A stretch of 64,000 nucleotides of DNA from Coprenecus sp902388455 (lineage in GTDB: Bacteria; Bacteroidota; Bacteroidia; Bacteroidales; UBA932). The position numbers and the translations under genes are program-made. The notes under the pieces were generated by a model that was given only the letters and a program-made list of their open reading frames with translations, was not told the DNA's origin and did no database searches. Where the stretch lies: NCBI GenBank assembly GCA_963931615.1, contig OZ007032.1, positions 1,860,001 to 1,924,000 of the forward strand, read 5' to 3'. Of the stretch, positions 42,628-56,297 are shown piece by piece (position 1 is the first letter of the stretch; every line of letters begins with the position of its first letter).

Positions 42628-43329
42628 ATGAGTAAATTGACTAAAAACCAGAAAATAGCCGAAGCGAAAGTGGACTTCGGGAAAGAGTACAGGCTTCTGG
42701 AAGCATGCAAACTGGTGAAGGAAAGTAACTACGCCAAGTTCGACGCCTCAGTTGACCTTGCTGTCCGCCTCGGAGTCGACCCCCGTAAGGCGAACCAGAT
42801 GGTACGTGGCGTTGTGACCCTTCCTCACGGAACCGGTAAAGTTACCCGCGTACTCGTATTGTGTACCCCCGATAAGGAGAACGAAGCCCGCGAGGCCGGT
42901 GCCGACTACGTAGGTCTGGACGAGTTCGTCGAGAAGATCAAGGGCGGCTGGACCGATGTGGACGTGATTATCTGTACTCCCTCCGTCATGGGTAAGGTAG
43001 GTGCCCTGGGCCGTATCCTCGGTCCCCGCGGCCTGATGCCCAACCCCAAGACAGGTACGGTGACCATGGAGATCGGTAAGGCTGTCAAGGAAGTGAAGGC
43101 CGGTAAGATCGACTTCAAGGTTGACAAGACCGGTATCGTTCACGCAGCCATCGGCAAGGTGTCCTTCGACGCCGAGCAGCTGGCAGCCAACGCTCTCGAG
43201 CTCCTCAACACCATCGTAAAACTGAAACCTCAGTCCCTTAAAGGAACATACGTGAAGAGCATCTTCATCTCTTCAACTATGAGCCCCGGTATATGCATAG
43301 ATTCGAAAACCTTCAGCGCAGCTGAATAA
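42628..43329 (+). CDS. rplA: 50S ribosomal protein L1
   Basis: L1 forms the mobile L1 stalk that helps release deacylated tRNA. The 233 residues contain LPHGTGKVTRVLVLC and LGRILGPRGLMPNPKTGTV, both diagnostic. In other bacteria L1 represses translation of its own operon by binding the rplK leader; no such site is obvious to me here. It lies 9 bp after rplK. Confidence 0.98.
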   Translation: MSKLTKNQKIAEAKVDFGKEYRLLEACKLVKESNYAKFDASVDLAVRLGVDPRKANQMVRGVVTLPHGTGKVTRVLVLCTPDKENEAREAGADYVGLDEFVEKIKGGWTDVDVIICTPSVMGKVGALGRILGPRGLMPNPKTGTVTMEIGKAVKEVKAGKIDFKVDKTGIVHAAIGKVSFDAEQLAANALELLNTIVKLKPQSLKGTYVKSIFISSTMSPGICIDSKTFSAAE

Positions 43330-43343
43330 TCAACCAGAGTATC

Positions 43344-43868
43344 ATGAGAAAAGAGGAAAAAGCACAGATTATAGATCAGGTTGCGGCTCAGCTTGCTGAG
43401 ACTCCCAACTTCTATGTTACCGACATCTCGGGACTCAACGCGGAAAATACCACAGCCCTCCGCAGGGCCTGCTTCGAGAAGGACGTGAAGCTGATGGTCG
43501 TTAAGAACACTCTCTTCATCAAAGCCCTCGAGAAGATGGAAGGCGAGGCCGTAGAGGCCATGAAGCCTGTAATGGAAGGTTCTTCCGCCATCATGTTCAC
43601 CACTACCCCCAACACCCCTGCCAAGCTCATCAAGGAATACGGTGAGAAAATGGGCAAGCCGGTGCTGAAAGGAGCGTACGTTCAGGATTGCGCCTACGTC
43701 GGTGCTGAGAACCTTGAGGTTCTCGTCAACATCAAGTCCCGTGAAGAACTCATCGGTGACATCATCGGTCTGCTGCAGTCTCCTGCACGCAACGTCATCT
43801 CCGCTCTGCAGGCTTCTGCCGGCGGCAAGATCGCAGGACTGGTCAAGACCTTATCGGAAAAAGAGTAA
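43344..43868 (+). CDS. rplJ: 50S ribosomal protein L10
   Basis: L10 anchors the L7/L12 dimers to the ribosome. The 174-residue protein has the rRNA-binding N-terminal domain (FYVTDISGLNAENTTALRR, KLMVVKNTLFIKALE) and the C-terminal helix that binds L12. It precedes rplL by 32 bp. Confidence 0.97.
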   Translation: MRKEEKAQIIDQVAAQLAETPNFYVTDISGLNAENTTALRRACFEKDVKLMVVKNTLFIKALEKMEGEAVEAMKPVMEGSSAIMFTTTPNTPAKLIKEYGEKMGKPVLKGAYVQDCAYVGAENLEVLVNIKSREELIGDIIGLLQSPARNVISALQASAGGKIAGLVKTLSEKE

Positions 43869-43900
43869 AAATAAAACAAACAATTTAATAATTAGAAATC

Positions 43901-44278
43901 ATGGCAGATATCAAGAAATTTGCGGAAGAGTTAGTAAACCTCACAGTTAAAGAAGTTCAAGAACTCGCACAGGTACTGAAGGACGAGTACGGAATCGAGC
44001 CTGCAGCAGCCGCTGCAGTAGCAGTAGCCGCTCCCGCAGCAGGCGGAGCAGCCGCTGAGGCTGAGCAGACCCAGTTCGACGTTATCCTCACCTCAGCCGG
44101 CCAGGCCAAGCTCCAGATCGTGAAGGTCGTTAAGGAGATCACCGGTCTCGGACTGAAAGAGGCCAAGGAACTCGTTGACAAGGTTCCCGCTCCCGTAAAG
44201 GAGAAAGTATCCAAAGCTGAAGCTGAACAGGTAAAAGCACAACTCGAAGAAGCAGGCGGAGAAGTTGAAGTTAAATAA
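43901..44278 (+). CDS. rplL: 50S ribosomal protein L7/L12
   Basis: L7/L12 is the multicopy stalk protein that recruits translation factors. The 125-residue protein has the N-terminal dimerisation helices, an Ala-rich hinge (about 34-50) and the C-terminal domain with VKVVKEITGLGLKEAKELVDK. A strong hairpin follows 30 bp after the stop. Confidence 0.98.
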   Translation: MADIKKFAEELVNLTVKEVQELAQVLKDEYGIEPAAAAAVAVAAPAAGGAAAEAEQTQFDVILTSAGQAKLQIVKVVKEITGLGLKEAKELVDKVPAPVKEKVSKAEAEQVKAQLEEAGGEVEVK

Positions 44279-44308
44279 ACATACTCCATCCCGCTGACGG
44301 GAAAATTC

Positions 44309-44343
44309 AGGTTTAGGGTCCTCCCAGGACTCTAAACCTTTTT
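44309..44343 (+). terminator. Terminator/attenuator between rplL and rpoB
   Basis: AGGTTTAGGGTCCT (44309-44322) pairs with AGGACTCTAAACCT (44326-44339) with only one G-T wobble and a 3-nt loop, followed by five Ts. At this place in the operon it probably attenuates rpoBC relative to the ribosomal protein genes. Confidence 0.88.
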
Positions 44344-44381
44344 GTCGTTTTTCAAGTTTATCTTCAACAAAACCGGACACA

Positions 44382-47300
44382 ATGGCGCAAAACCTTAACA
44401 ATCAACGTATTTCATTTGCATCTTCCAAGACTCTTCTCGAATACCCCGATTTCTTGGAGGTACAGCTGAAGTCTTTCAAGGACTTCTTCCAGCTGGACAC
44501 CACACCTGAAAACCGCCGTAATGAAGGACTGTTCAAAGTATTCCAGGAGATTTTCCCCATCACCGACACCCGGAACAACTTCGTCCTCGAATTCGTAGAC
44601 TATTTCATCGACCCTCCCCGCTACAGCGTCGACGAATGTCTGGACATGGGTCTGACCTACAGCGTGCCCCTCAAGGCCAAGCTGAAACTCTACTGCACGG
44701 ACCCCGAGCATGAGGATTTCGACACCTCGATCCAGGACGTATATCTGGGCACCATACCGTACATGACCGAAAGGGGAACATTTGTCATCAACGGCTCGGA
44801 GCGCATCGTCGTATCGCAGCTCCACCGCTCGCCCGGCGTATTCTTCGGGCAGAGCATCCACGCCAACGGAACGAAGCTCTATTCTGCCAGAATCATTCCG
44901 TTCAAGGGCTCATGGATTGAGTTCGCCACCGACATCAACAATGTCATGTACGCCTACATCGACAGGAAGAAGAAGCTCCCTGTCACGACCCTGCTGAGGG
45001 CCATCGGATTCGAGGGTGACAAGGACATCCTCGACATCTTCGGACTTGCACGCGAGGTGCAGGCCACCAAGGAAGAACTTACGAAGAATATCGGTTCCAA
45101 GCTCGCCGCCCGCGTCCTCAAGACATGGAACGAGGACTTTGTGGACGAGGACACCGGTGAGGTTGTCTACATCGAGAGGAACCAGATCGTCGTTGACCGC
45201 GAGACCATTCTCGACGAGAACAACATAGACGACATCGTGGACGCCGGAGTCAGCACCATCCTCCTCCACAGGGACGACGTGGACCTGAGCGACTACACGA
45301 TCATTTTCAATACCCTCCAGAAAGACGTCTGCAACTCTGAGAAAGAGGCCGTCTTCTACACCTACAGGCAATTGCGCAACTCAGAACCGCCTGACGAGGC
45401 CACAGCCCGCGACGTTATCGACAAGCTCTTCTTCTCCGACAAGCGCTACGACCTCGGAGAGGTGGGCCGCTACCGTCTCAACAGGAAGCTGGGCCTGACC
45501 ACCCCGTCCGATGTCAGAGTTCTGACCAAACAGGATATCATCGAGATCATCAAGTATCTCATCCAGCTGATCAACAACAAAGCCGCCATTGATGACATCG
45601 ACCACCTGAGCAACCGCCGCATCAGGACTGTCGGCGAGCAGCTCGCCAACCAGTTCAGCGTCGGCCTCACCCGTATGGCACGTACCATCCGCGAAAGGAT
45701 GAACGTGAGGGACAACGAGGTATTCGTACCCACCGACCTCATCAACGCCAAGACCCTCTCGTCCGTAATCAACTCCTTCTTCGGAACCAGCCAGCTGTCC
45801 CAGTTCATGGACCAGACCAACCCTCTGGCCGAGATGACACACAAGCGCCGTCTGTCAGCCCTCGGTCCCGGAGGTCTGTCAAGGGACCGCGCCGGTTTCG
45901 AGGTCCGCGACGTGCACTACACCCACTACGGCCGACTCTGCCCCATCGAGACACCTGAGGGCCCCAACATCGGCCTTATCTCCTCGCTCTGCGTGTATGC
46001 GAGGATCAATGACCTCGGATTTATCGAGACACCTTATAGAAAGGTAGAGAACGGCAAGGTGGACATGTCCCCCGAGGGATGCGTCTACATGAGCGCCGAA
46101 GAAGAGGAGGACAAGATGGTCGCACAGGCCAACATCCACCTCGACGACGAAGGAGACATCCTCGACGAGCGCATCAGCTGCCGTCACGAGGCCGACTTCC
46201 CGGTAGTGACCAAGGATCAGGTACACTACATGGACGTGGCCCCCAACCAGATAGCATCCATCGCAGCATCACTTATTCCTTTCCTCGAGCATGACGACGC
46301 CAACCGTGCCCTCATGGGATCCAACATGATGCGCCAGGCCGTGCCTGTAGTGCGTCCCGAGGCCCCCATCGTCGGCACCGGTCTGGAAAGGGCGGTAGCC
46401 CGCGACTCCCGCACCCAGGTGGTCGCAGCCAGAGACGGAGAGGTCGTATATGTGGATGCCCGCGAGATACATGTCAAGTACGACAGGACAGAGGCAGAGA
46501 AGTTCGTAAGCTTTGCTCCCGACGTGACAGTCTACCATCTGCCCCTTTACCGCAAGACCAACCAGAGCACCTCGATTCACCTCAAGCCCATCGTTCGCAA
46601 GGGCGAAAGAGTACATCCCGGTCAGGTACTCACCGAAGGATACGCCACACAGGGCGGCGAGCTCGCCCTCGGACGCAACCTGAAGGTGGCCTTCATGCCC
46701 TGGAAAGGATATAACTTCGAGGACGCCATCGTCCTCTCCGAGAGGATTCTCCGTGAGGATATATTCACATCTATCCACGTGGACGAGTACATCATGGAAG
46801 TCCGCGACACCAAGCGCGGAATGGAGGAGCTGACCTCCGATATCCCGAACGTCAGCGAGGACGCCACCAAGGACCTCGACGAGCACGGTATCATCAGGGT
46901 CGGCGCCAACGTGGAGCCCGGCGACATCCTCATCGGTAAGATTACCCCGAAGGGAGAAAGCGACCCCTCACCGGAGGAGAAGCTCCTGAGGGCCATCTTC
47001 GGAGACAAGGCCGGCGATGTCAAGGACGCCTCCCTGAAGGCCTCCCCTTCCCTCTCCGGTACAATCATCGGAAAGAGACTGTTCTCCCGCGTTGCCAAGG
47101 AACCCGGCAAGAGAGGTAAGAATGCTCCCAAAGAGGAGCTGGTAAAAGCAGAGGAGGATTTCGTCGAGAAGACTACAGCCCTCCGCAAGCTCTTCATCGA
47201 CAAGCTCATGGTTCTGGTGAAGGACCACAAGAGCAACGGTATCTCCGACCTCTACGAGACAGAGCTTATCCCCAAAGGTACGGTGATTACCCGCGCCATG

Positions 47301-48200
47301 CTCGAGAATATCAAGTACGAGGACGTCAACCCTGCCAAGTGGACCTCCGACAAGACGGCCAACGAGCAGATCAAGACCCTCATCAACAACTACCTGATAG
47401 CCTACAAGGAGTACGACGCGACACTCAAGCGCATCAAATACAACCTCACCATCGGAGACGAGCTGCCCTCCGGCATCATGCAGCTGGCCAAGGTCTACGT
47501 AGCCAAGAAGAGGAAGATCCGCGTCGGCGACAAGATGGCCGGACGCCACGGAAACAAGGGTATCGTGGCCAAGGTCGTACGCGACGAGGACATGCCTTTC
47601 CTCGACGACGGCACCACCGTGGACATCGTCCTCAACCCTCTGGGCGTGCCTTCCCGTATGAACCTGGGACAGATCTACGAGACAGTGCTCGGCTGGGCCG
47701 GCAAGGAGCTGGGCCTGAAGTTCAGCACCCCGATCTTCGACGGAGCGTCTCTTGACCAGATCTGCGAGTATACCGACAAGGCAGGCCTGCCCCGCTACGG
47801 AAAGACCTTCCTGCGCGACGGCGGCAGCGGAGAGTACTTCGACCAGCCCGCGACTGTCGGCGTGATCTATATGATCAAGCTCGGCCACATGGTTGACGAC
47901 AAGATGCACGCCCGCTCCATCGGCCCCTACTCCCTCATCACCCAGCAGCCTCTGGGAGGTAAGGCACAGTTCGGAGGCCAGCGTTTCGGAGAGATGGAGG
48001 TATGGGCCCTCGAGGCATTCGGAGCCTCCAATGTCCTCCAGGAGATTCTCACCATCAAATCCGACGACGTCACCGGCCGTTCACGAGCATACGAGGCCAT
48101 CGTCAAGGGCGACCCGATGCCTACACCCGGCATTCCTGAGTCCCTGAACGTGCTGCTGCACGAGCTCCGCGGACTCGGACTGAGCATCAAGTTAGACTAA
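44382..48200 (+). CDS. rpoB: RNA polymerase beta subunit
   Basis: RpoB forms, with RpoC, the catalytic core of RNA polymerase and carries the rifampicin pocket. The 1272-residue length is typical of Bacteroidota. Landmarks are FGTSQLSQFMDQTNPLAE (the rifampicin region), GRLCPIETPEGPNIGLI, and GDKMAGRHGNKGIV near the C-terminus, ending QPLGGKAQFGGQRFGEMEVW. It starts 39 bp after the attenuator and precedes rpoC by 34 bp. Confidence 0.99.
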   Translation: MAQNLNNQRISFASSKTLLEYPDFLEVQLKSFKDFFQLDTTPENRRNEGLFKVFQEIFPITDTRNNFVLEFVDYFIDPPRYSVDECLDMGLTYSVPLKAKLKLYCTDPEHEDFDTSIQDVYLGTIPYMTERGTFVINGSERIVVSQLHRSPGVFFGQSIHANGTKLYSARIIPFKGSWIEFATDINNVMYAYIDRKKKLPVTTLLRAIGFEGDKDILDIFGLAREVQATKEELTKNIGSKLAARVLKTWNEDFVDEDTGEVVYIERNQIVVDRETILDENNIDDIVDAGVSTILLHRDDVDLSDYTIIFNTLQKDVCNSEKEAVFYTYRQLRNSEPPDEATARDVIDKLFFSDKRYDLGEVGRYRLNRKLGLTTPSDVRVLTKQDIIEIIKYLIQLINNKAAIDDIDHLSNRRIRTVGEQLANQFSVGLTRMARTIRERMNVRDNEVFVPTDLINAKTLSSVINSFFGTSQLSQFMDQTNPLAEMTHKRRLSALGPGGLSRDRAGFEVRDVHYTHYGRLCPIETPEGPNIGLISSLCVYARINDLGFIETPYRKVENGKVDMSPEGCVYMSAEEEEDKMVAQANIHLDDEGDILDERISCRHEADFPVVTKDQVHYMDVAPNQIASIAASLIPFLEHDDANRALMGSNMMRQAVPVVRPEAPIVGTGLERAVARDSRTQVVAARDGEVVYVDAREIHVKYDRTEAEKFVSFAPDVTVYHLPLYRKTNQSTSIHLKPIVRKGERVHPGQVLTEGYATQGGELALGRNLKVAFMPWKGYNFEDAIVLSERILREDIFTSIHVDEYIMEVRDTKRGMEELTSDIPNVSEDATKDLDEHGIIRVGANVEPGDILIGKITPKGESDPSPEEKLLRAIFGDKAGDVKDASLKASPSLSGTIIGKRLFSRVAKEPGKRGKNAPKEELVKAEEDFVEKTTALRKLFIDKLMVLVKDHKSNGISDLYETELIPKGTVITRAMLENIKYEDVNPAKWTSDKTANEQIKTLINNYLIAYKEYDATLKRIKYNLTIGDELPSGIMQLAKVYVAKKRKIRVGDKMAGRHGNKGIVAKVVRDEDMPFLDDGTTVDIVLNPLGVPSRMNLGQIYETVLGWAGKELGLKFSTPIFDGASLDQICEYTDKAGLPRYGKTFLRDGGSGEYFDQPATVGVIYMIKLGHMVDDKMHARSIGPYSLITQQPLGGKAQFGGQRFGEMEVWALEAFGASNVLQEILTIKSDDVTGRSRAYEAIVKGDPMPTPGIPESLNVLLHELRGLGLSIKLD

Positions 48201-48234
48201 TGTTTGTATTTGACAATTAAGAATTATCCAAGAT

Positions 48235-52509
<4,275 letters not shown>

Positions 52510-52527
52510 CAGAACCTGGTATTAATT

Positions 52528-52567
52528 AAAAAGGTCTGACTGATTCAGTGTTCAGTCAGACCTTTTT
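52528..52567. terminator. Two-way terminator after rpoC
   Basis: Perfect 16-nt arms at 52528-52543 and 52552-52567 (AAAAAGGTCTGACTGA and its complement) with an 8-nt loop. The A-run on one side and T-run on the other make it work in both directions, for rpoC and for the convergent barrel protein gene. Confidence 0.93.
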
Positions 52568-52600
52568 ATTTTCAAACAAAAGGCGAAACCGCCCGCTCCG

Positions 52601-53548
52601 CTAGAAAGCGTAACCGACTCCTAAGGAGAATGTATTGGATAGAGGAGAGTCCTGAGACAGGCCTATGAGATAGGCCGCATTGATGGATATACCGAGAATC
52701 TTGACTCCGGCACCTATTGAGGCATAGGAGCCGATTACGAGCTTCTCCGTATTCCCATAGTGATATCCTGCGCTTACCCGTACAAAGTCATTGAAACTGT
52801 ACTGGGCTCCGATGCCGGTGAAGAAAGCAGTCTGCTCGAAGACCATACCGCCCTCCCAAAACACAGATACCGCATGCTTGTCCTCTGCTCCGAAACGCTG
52901 AATGGTTCCCACTCCCAGCTTGGCATTAGCAGGGAGAGCGTAGGATGAGGTACCGCCGTAATTGAGCTTGGAGCCTATATTGGCTGCTGTCAGACCCACA
53001 CGGATGAACTTGAGGTCAAGCAGCGCACCGAAATCAGCAGCAACGGCACCACCCTTCTTCGGACCGCCGATGTCACTGAGAACGTAATTGACATTGACAC
53101 CGAGGGAGAGTATAGGCAGAACCTTGAAACCCAAGCCGACGCCTGCCTGCAGGTCCATAGGCCTGAACTGTCCTGTCACTATACCTGAAGTGGGATCAGT
53201 CACATCATAAGGCTGATGAGAGAAATATCTCACGCCGGCCGATACTGTCATAAAAGGGGCGACCCTGCCATAGCCGGCGACACCGGCGACATGGTTGGAC
53301 GTAAATGAGGGCTGCCAGAGAGAGTAGGATGCTCCCACCTGGAATTTTTCCTCTCCAAGCGCTGAAGATGCTATATTGTTCCACATTGCATAGGGGGTAG
53401 CCTCCAGCACTGTACCGGTACCGGCCATACCCATTGATACGGGGTCAGGGTTGACATCCAGGAATCCGGCCGTCTGGGCCTGTGCCGCTGAGAGGGGAAG
53501 AATTATCGCTGCGGCTGCGCTGATAATTGCAGAGAATGTCTTTTTCAT
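52601..53548 (-). CDS. PorV/PorQ-family outer-membrane barrel protein
   Basis: The 315-residue protein has a cleavable signal peptide ending AAQA and then a FadL-like beta-barrel: GFLDVNPDPVSMGMAGTGTVL at the start and alternating strands to SNTFSLGVGYAF, with the final aromatic residue typical of outer-membrane barrels. PorV and PorQ handle cargo of the type IX secretion system in Bacteroidota. This member lies 7 bp behind a protease gene whose product has a T9SS C-terminal domain, which supports a link to that system. Whether it is the PorV shuttle, PorQ or another paralog cannot be told. Confidence 0.82.
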   Translation of the reverse strand: MKKTFSAIISAAAAIILPLSAAQAQTAGFLDVNPDPVSMGMAGTGTVLEATPYAMWNNIASSALGEEKFQVGASYSLWQPSFTSNHVAGVAGYGRVAPFMTVSAGVRYFSHQPYDVTDPTSGIVTGQFRPMDLQAGVGLGFKVLPILSLGVNVNYVLSDIGGPKKGGAVAADFGALLDLKFIRVGLTAANIGSKLNYGGTSSYALPANAKLGVGTIQRFGAEDKHAVSVFWEGGMVFEQTAFFTGIGAQYSFNDFVRVSAGYHYGNTEKLVIGSYASIGAGVKILGISINAAYLIGLSQDSPLSNTFSLGVGYAF

Positions 53549-53555
53549 CGGTATA

Positions 53556-56201
53556 TTAAAGTTTTGCTATATCAGTTGTTATGGTTTTGGTGCTGCCGTC
53601 CGCAGCAGTGTATGTAAGTGTCACCTTATACATTCCTCCGGCGAACGAAGTCATGTCGATGGCAGCAGGAGCGAAAGGTGAAATGGACAGACCGTCCTCT
53701 GAGAATACTGTCGCCCCGCTTGCTGATTTGACTGTGACTTCTGCTGCGGTAACAGCCTCGCCTGTCCGGACATTGAGAGTGTCAACCACAGGGTTGGGAT
53801 AGAAATCGGCAGCCCTGCCTCCATCCCTGGAAAGAACCACGAAGGTGCATGTAGCCTTTTCAGCTGCGGCATCCGAAGCAGTTACTGTCACTGTATCCAT
53901 GCCGTAGGCATTGGCTGTAATCCTCAGAACATCAGCATTCATAGTCGTACGGAGGACAGTTCCGGATGCGGTGGAGACTGTATAGGCAAGAACTTCGTTG
54001 TCCGCATCGCGGAAATACGAGGACATATCCAGTTCCAGTGCTTCCGAGAATGAATTGATAATCTGCGGTTCCACGGGCATTACCAGTTCGGGAGCGCTGT
54101 TGGGTATAATGGTGTAGTAGAAGTCCATGCTGACCTCCTCAAAACCGTCAGTCACTGTAATGGTTCCCTTGTATGTGGTCTCGACATCTGTCTTGGGGGC
54201 ATTGAGACCGTTGATCACTACAGATATTGTTCCTTCGTAGAATGAGGATGTCACAGCTGTGGAACCTGGCTCCAACTCGTAGGTAAGCTCATCCTTGTCC
54301 ACATCAGTAATATTGAAGTCCAGACGGGCGCTCTCGTAGACCTTGATGGTCACCTCGATTCCGTTCACGGGGGTAATTACGGGAGGAGTATTGCCCAGAG
54401 TGGAGTAAACCACCTCGTTTGAGAGGTCCGATACGCTTCCCATATTGTCCTCTGCCTGGACCCTGAAATGGAACTCTGTCATGGGAGTCAGACCGTAAAC
54501 GGTATCCACTATCACGTCACCCGGCTCAAGCTTACCGGTCAAGACCTCGGATACCACCACGTCCGATCCGGGATTGGAAGGATCGAGATCAGCAAGGGAT
54601 GAAGGGGAAGCAAAGACATTGAACTTGGTGGGCTTGTAGCTGTCGATATCGGACGGAACTGTCCACTGCAGCACGACACTGGAACCTCCGGAAGACAGTG
54701 CCTCCAGATCATCCACAGCGTCAGGCGGCTCTACACCGAAGGACTTCATGCAGATATCGGCATCGATCAGACCGGTTCCGAGCATACCCTTCATATTCGG
54801 ATTGTAGTCATATATGATGTCACGGGTACCGTTGAGCAGGATGTCCCAGCAGTCCTCATTGGTAAAGCCATCCTGTCCGAAAGCGGATACCACCAGAGCG
54901 GCCACACCGGAGACATGAGGACAAGCCATCGAGGTACCCTGCATGAGACCATATTTATTGCCCGGAAGGGTACTGAGAATCTGCTTGCCCTTATAGGCGT
55001 CACCACCGGGAGCAGAGACCTCAACCCAGGAGCCGTAGTTGGTATAGTATGCAGCCTCATAGTCAGCGCCGATTGACGCTACGGCAAACACATTGTCGGC
55101 ATCGGCCGGATAGGACTGATTGGTGGACTCGTTCGCAGCAGCGAAGATAATGATACCGCCGGCCATCGGACCTACCTGGTTGCCGTTCTCGTCCAGACCT
55201 GCAAACTTGATGAAATAGTCCATCGCGGGAGCAAGTGTCGATGCAAAATTTCGGTCCACACTCCAGCTGTTCTGTGATATCACGGCTCCGTTGTCAGCTG
55301 CATAGATAAAGGCTGTCTGGATATACGCAGAGCCGGGATTGGTCTGGCAGGACATAATCCTTGCACCCGGAATTCCTTTGGCATAATCGCCACCGGCGAT
55401 GCCGGACACTCCGATACCGTTATTATTGACAGCTGCGATGGTTCCGGCTACGTGCGTACCGTGGTCCTCCGGAGTTATCGCGCCATTCATTTCGCTGCTG
55501 CCCTCTTTTACTGTAAAATTATAGCCATAGATGTCATCTACATATCCATTGCCGTCATCATCCACGCCGGGCTGGCCGTAAAGCTCGGCCTCGTTGACCC
55601 ACATATTGGCTGCCAGATCCTCGTGACTATAGTCCACACCTCCGTCAGTGACAGCCACGATCACGTCCTCGCGTCCGGTAGTCACCTCCCACGCGGGGAA
55701 GAGATTGATATCCGAACCTTCCACCTCTCCACTCCTGGTACCGAAATTCATATAATGCCACTGGTCATCCAGCTGAGGATCATCGAACGGATAGTAGGGA
55801 TCCGACGCATACTGTACGGGATATACATAAGAGACGACCTCCATATCACCGGCTGCACTGATATCTGAAGCAGCACGGGTAACCGGCACATCCTGATCAA
55901 ACAACACGGTGTACCACAGATGAAGTCCCATCTCCCGCTTACGGGCCTCGAATTTCTCCGGACCCTTATAGAGACGATCGACCGAGATAACTTTTAAATC
56001 AGGGAATGCGGCCGCCAACTCCATTGGATCTTCCGGCTCGCTTTTCATTTTTACAATCAACCGGCCTGGCTCCACCTGACCGGGACCGCGCATCTCATCG
56101 AGATCTGGCTGGACTCTGCGCGTAAAGTCCTCATCCATTGAACATCCTGCCACTAGAAAGGCAGCTGCAAGAAGGATGAAAGCTGTTTGACGTTTTTTCA
56201 T
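53556..56201 (-). CDS. Subtilisin-like (S8) serine protease with T9SS sorting domain and lipoprotein-type signal
   Basis: The 881-residue protein starts with a signal containing a lipobox (FLVAGC, Cys 20). An inhibitor-like prodomain follows (RLIVKMKSEPEDP, about 45-130). The S8 catalytic domain has Asp186 (VAVTDGGVDYSHEDL), His247 (DHGTHVAGT), the oxyanion Asn357 and Ser424 (GTSMACPHVSG). A fibronectin-III-like domain (about 500-600) and two cadherin-like beta domains lead to a C-terminal part with DFYPNPVVDTLNV and ending TITTDIAKL, which is a T9SS type A sorting signal. It should be a surface protease. Having both a lipobox and a T9SS tail is unusual. The ATG at 56201 is chosen because it begins the signal peptide. 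A perfect inverted repeat ends 2 bp before it. PorV/PorQ follows after 7 bp. Confidence 0.9.
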   Translation of the reverse strand: MKKRQTAFILLAAAFLVAGCSMDEDFTRRVQPDLDEMRGPGQVEPGRLIVKMKSEPEDPMELAAAFPDLKVISVDRLYKGPEKFEARKREMGLHLWYTVLFDQDVPVTRAASDISAAGDMEVVSYVYPVQYASDPYYPFDDPQLDDQWHYMNFGTRSGEVEGSDINLFPAWEVTTGREDVIVAVTDGGVDYSHEDLAANMWVNEAELYGQPGVDDDGNGYVDDIYGYNFTVKEGSSEMNGAITPEDHGTHVAGTIAAVNNNGIGVSGIAGGDYAKGIPGARIMSCQTNPGSAYIQTAFIYAADNGAVISQNSWSVDRNFASTLAPAMDYFIKFAGLDENGNQVGPMAGGIIIFAAANESTNQSYPADADNVFAVASIGADYEAAYYTNYGSWVEVSAPGGDAYKGKQILSTLPGNKYGLMQGTSMACPHVSGVAALVVSAFGQDGFTNEDCWDILLNGTRDIIYDYNPNMKGMLGTGLIDADICMKSFGVEPPDAVDDLEALSSGGSSVVLQWTVPSDIDSYKPTKFNVFASPSSLADLDPSNPGSDVVVSEVLTGKLEPGDVIVDTVYGLTPMTEFHFRVQAEDNMGSVSDLSNEVVYSTLGNTPPVITPVNGIEVTIKVYESARLDFNITDVDKDELTYELEPGSTAVTSSFYEGTISVVINGLNAPKTDVETTYKGTITVTDGFEEVSMDFYYTIIPNSAPELVMPVEPQIINSFSEALELDMSSYFRDADNEVLAYTVSTASGTVLRTTMNADVLRITANAYGMDTVTVTASDAAAEKATCTFVVLSRDGGRAADFYPNPVVDTLNVRTGEAVTAAEVTVKSASGATVFSEDGLSISPFAPAAIDMTSFAGGMYKVTLTYTAADGSTKTITTDIAKL

Positions 56202-56203
56202 TT

Positions 56204-56279
56204 TAAACTTTTTGTTGCATTTTGAAACTTGTAAGAGAACAAAGTTATCAATTTTTCCCAAAATGCAACAAAAAGTTTA
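56204..56279. repeat. Perfect 21-bp inverted repeat around the candidate protease promoter
   Basis: Arms at 56204-56224 and 56259-56279 are exact inverted copies (21 of 21) separated by 34 bp. The minus strand between them holds TAACTTTG (56240-56247), a -7 promoter match. A TTTG at 56269-56272, 21 bp upstream, lies in the right arm. In a transcript coming from upstream genes the repeat would fold into a long hairpin ending 2 nt before the protease start codon. Confidence 0.85.
56240..56272 (-). promoter_or_regulatory. Candidate promoter of the S8 protease gene
   Basis: Minus strand TTTG (56269-56272), a 21-bp spacer and TAACTTTG (56240-56247) fit the Bacteroidota consensus closely; an overlapping TTG at 18 bp is an alternative -33. 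It would allow the protease and PorV/PorQ genes to be expressed without the SusC promoter. Confidence 0.5.
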
Positions 56280-56297
56280 GAAATCGCCACAATTCCG

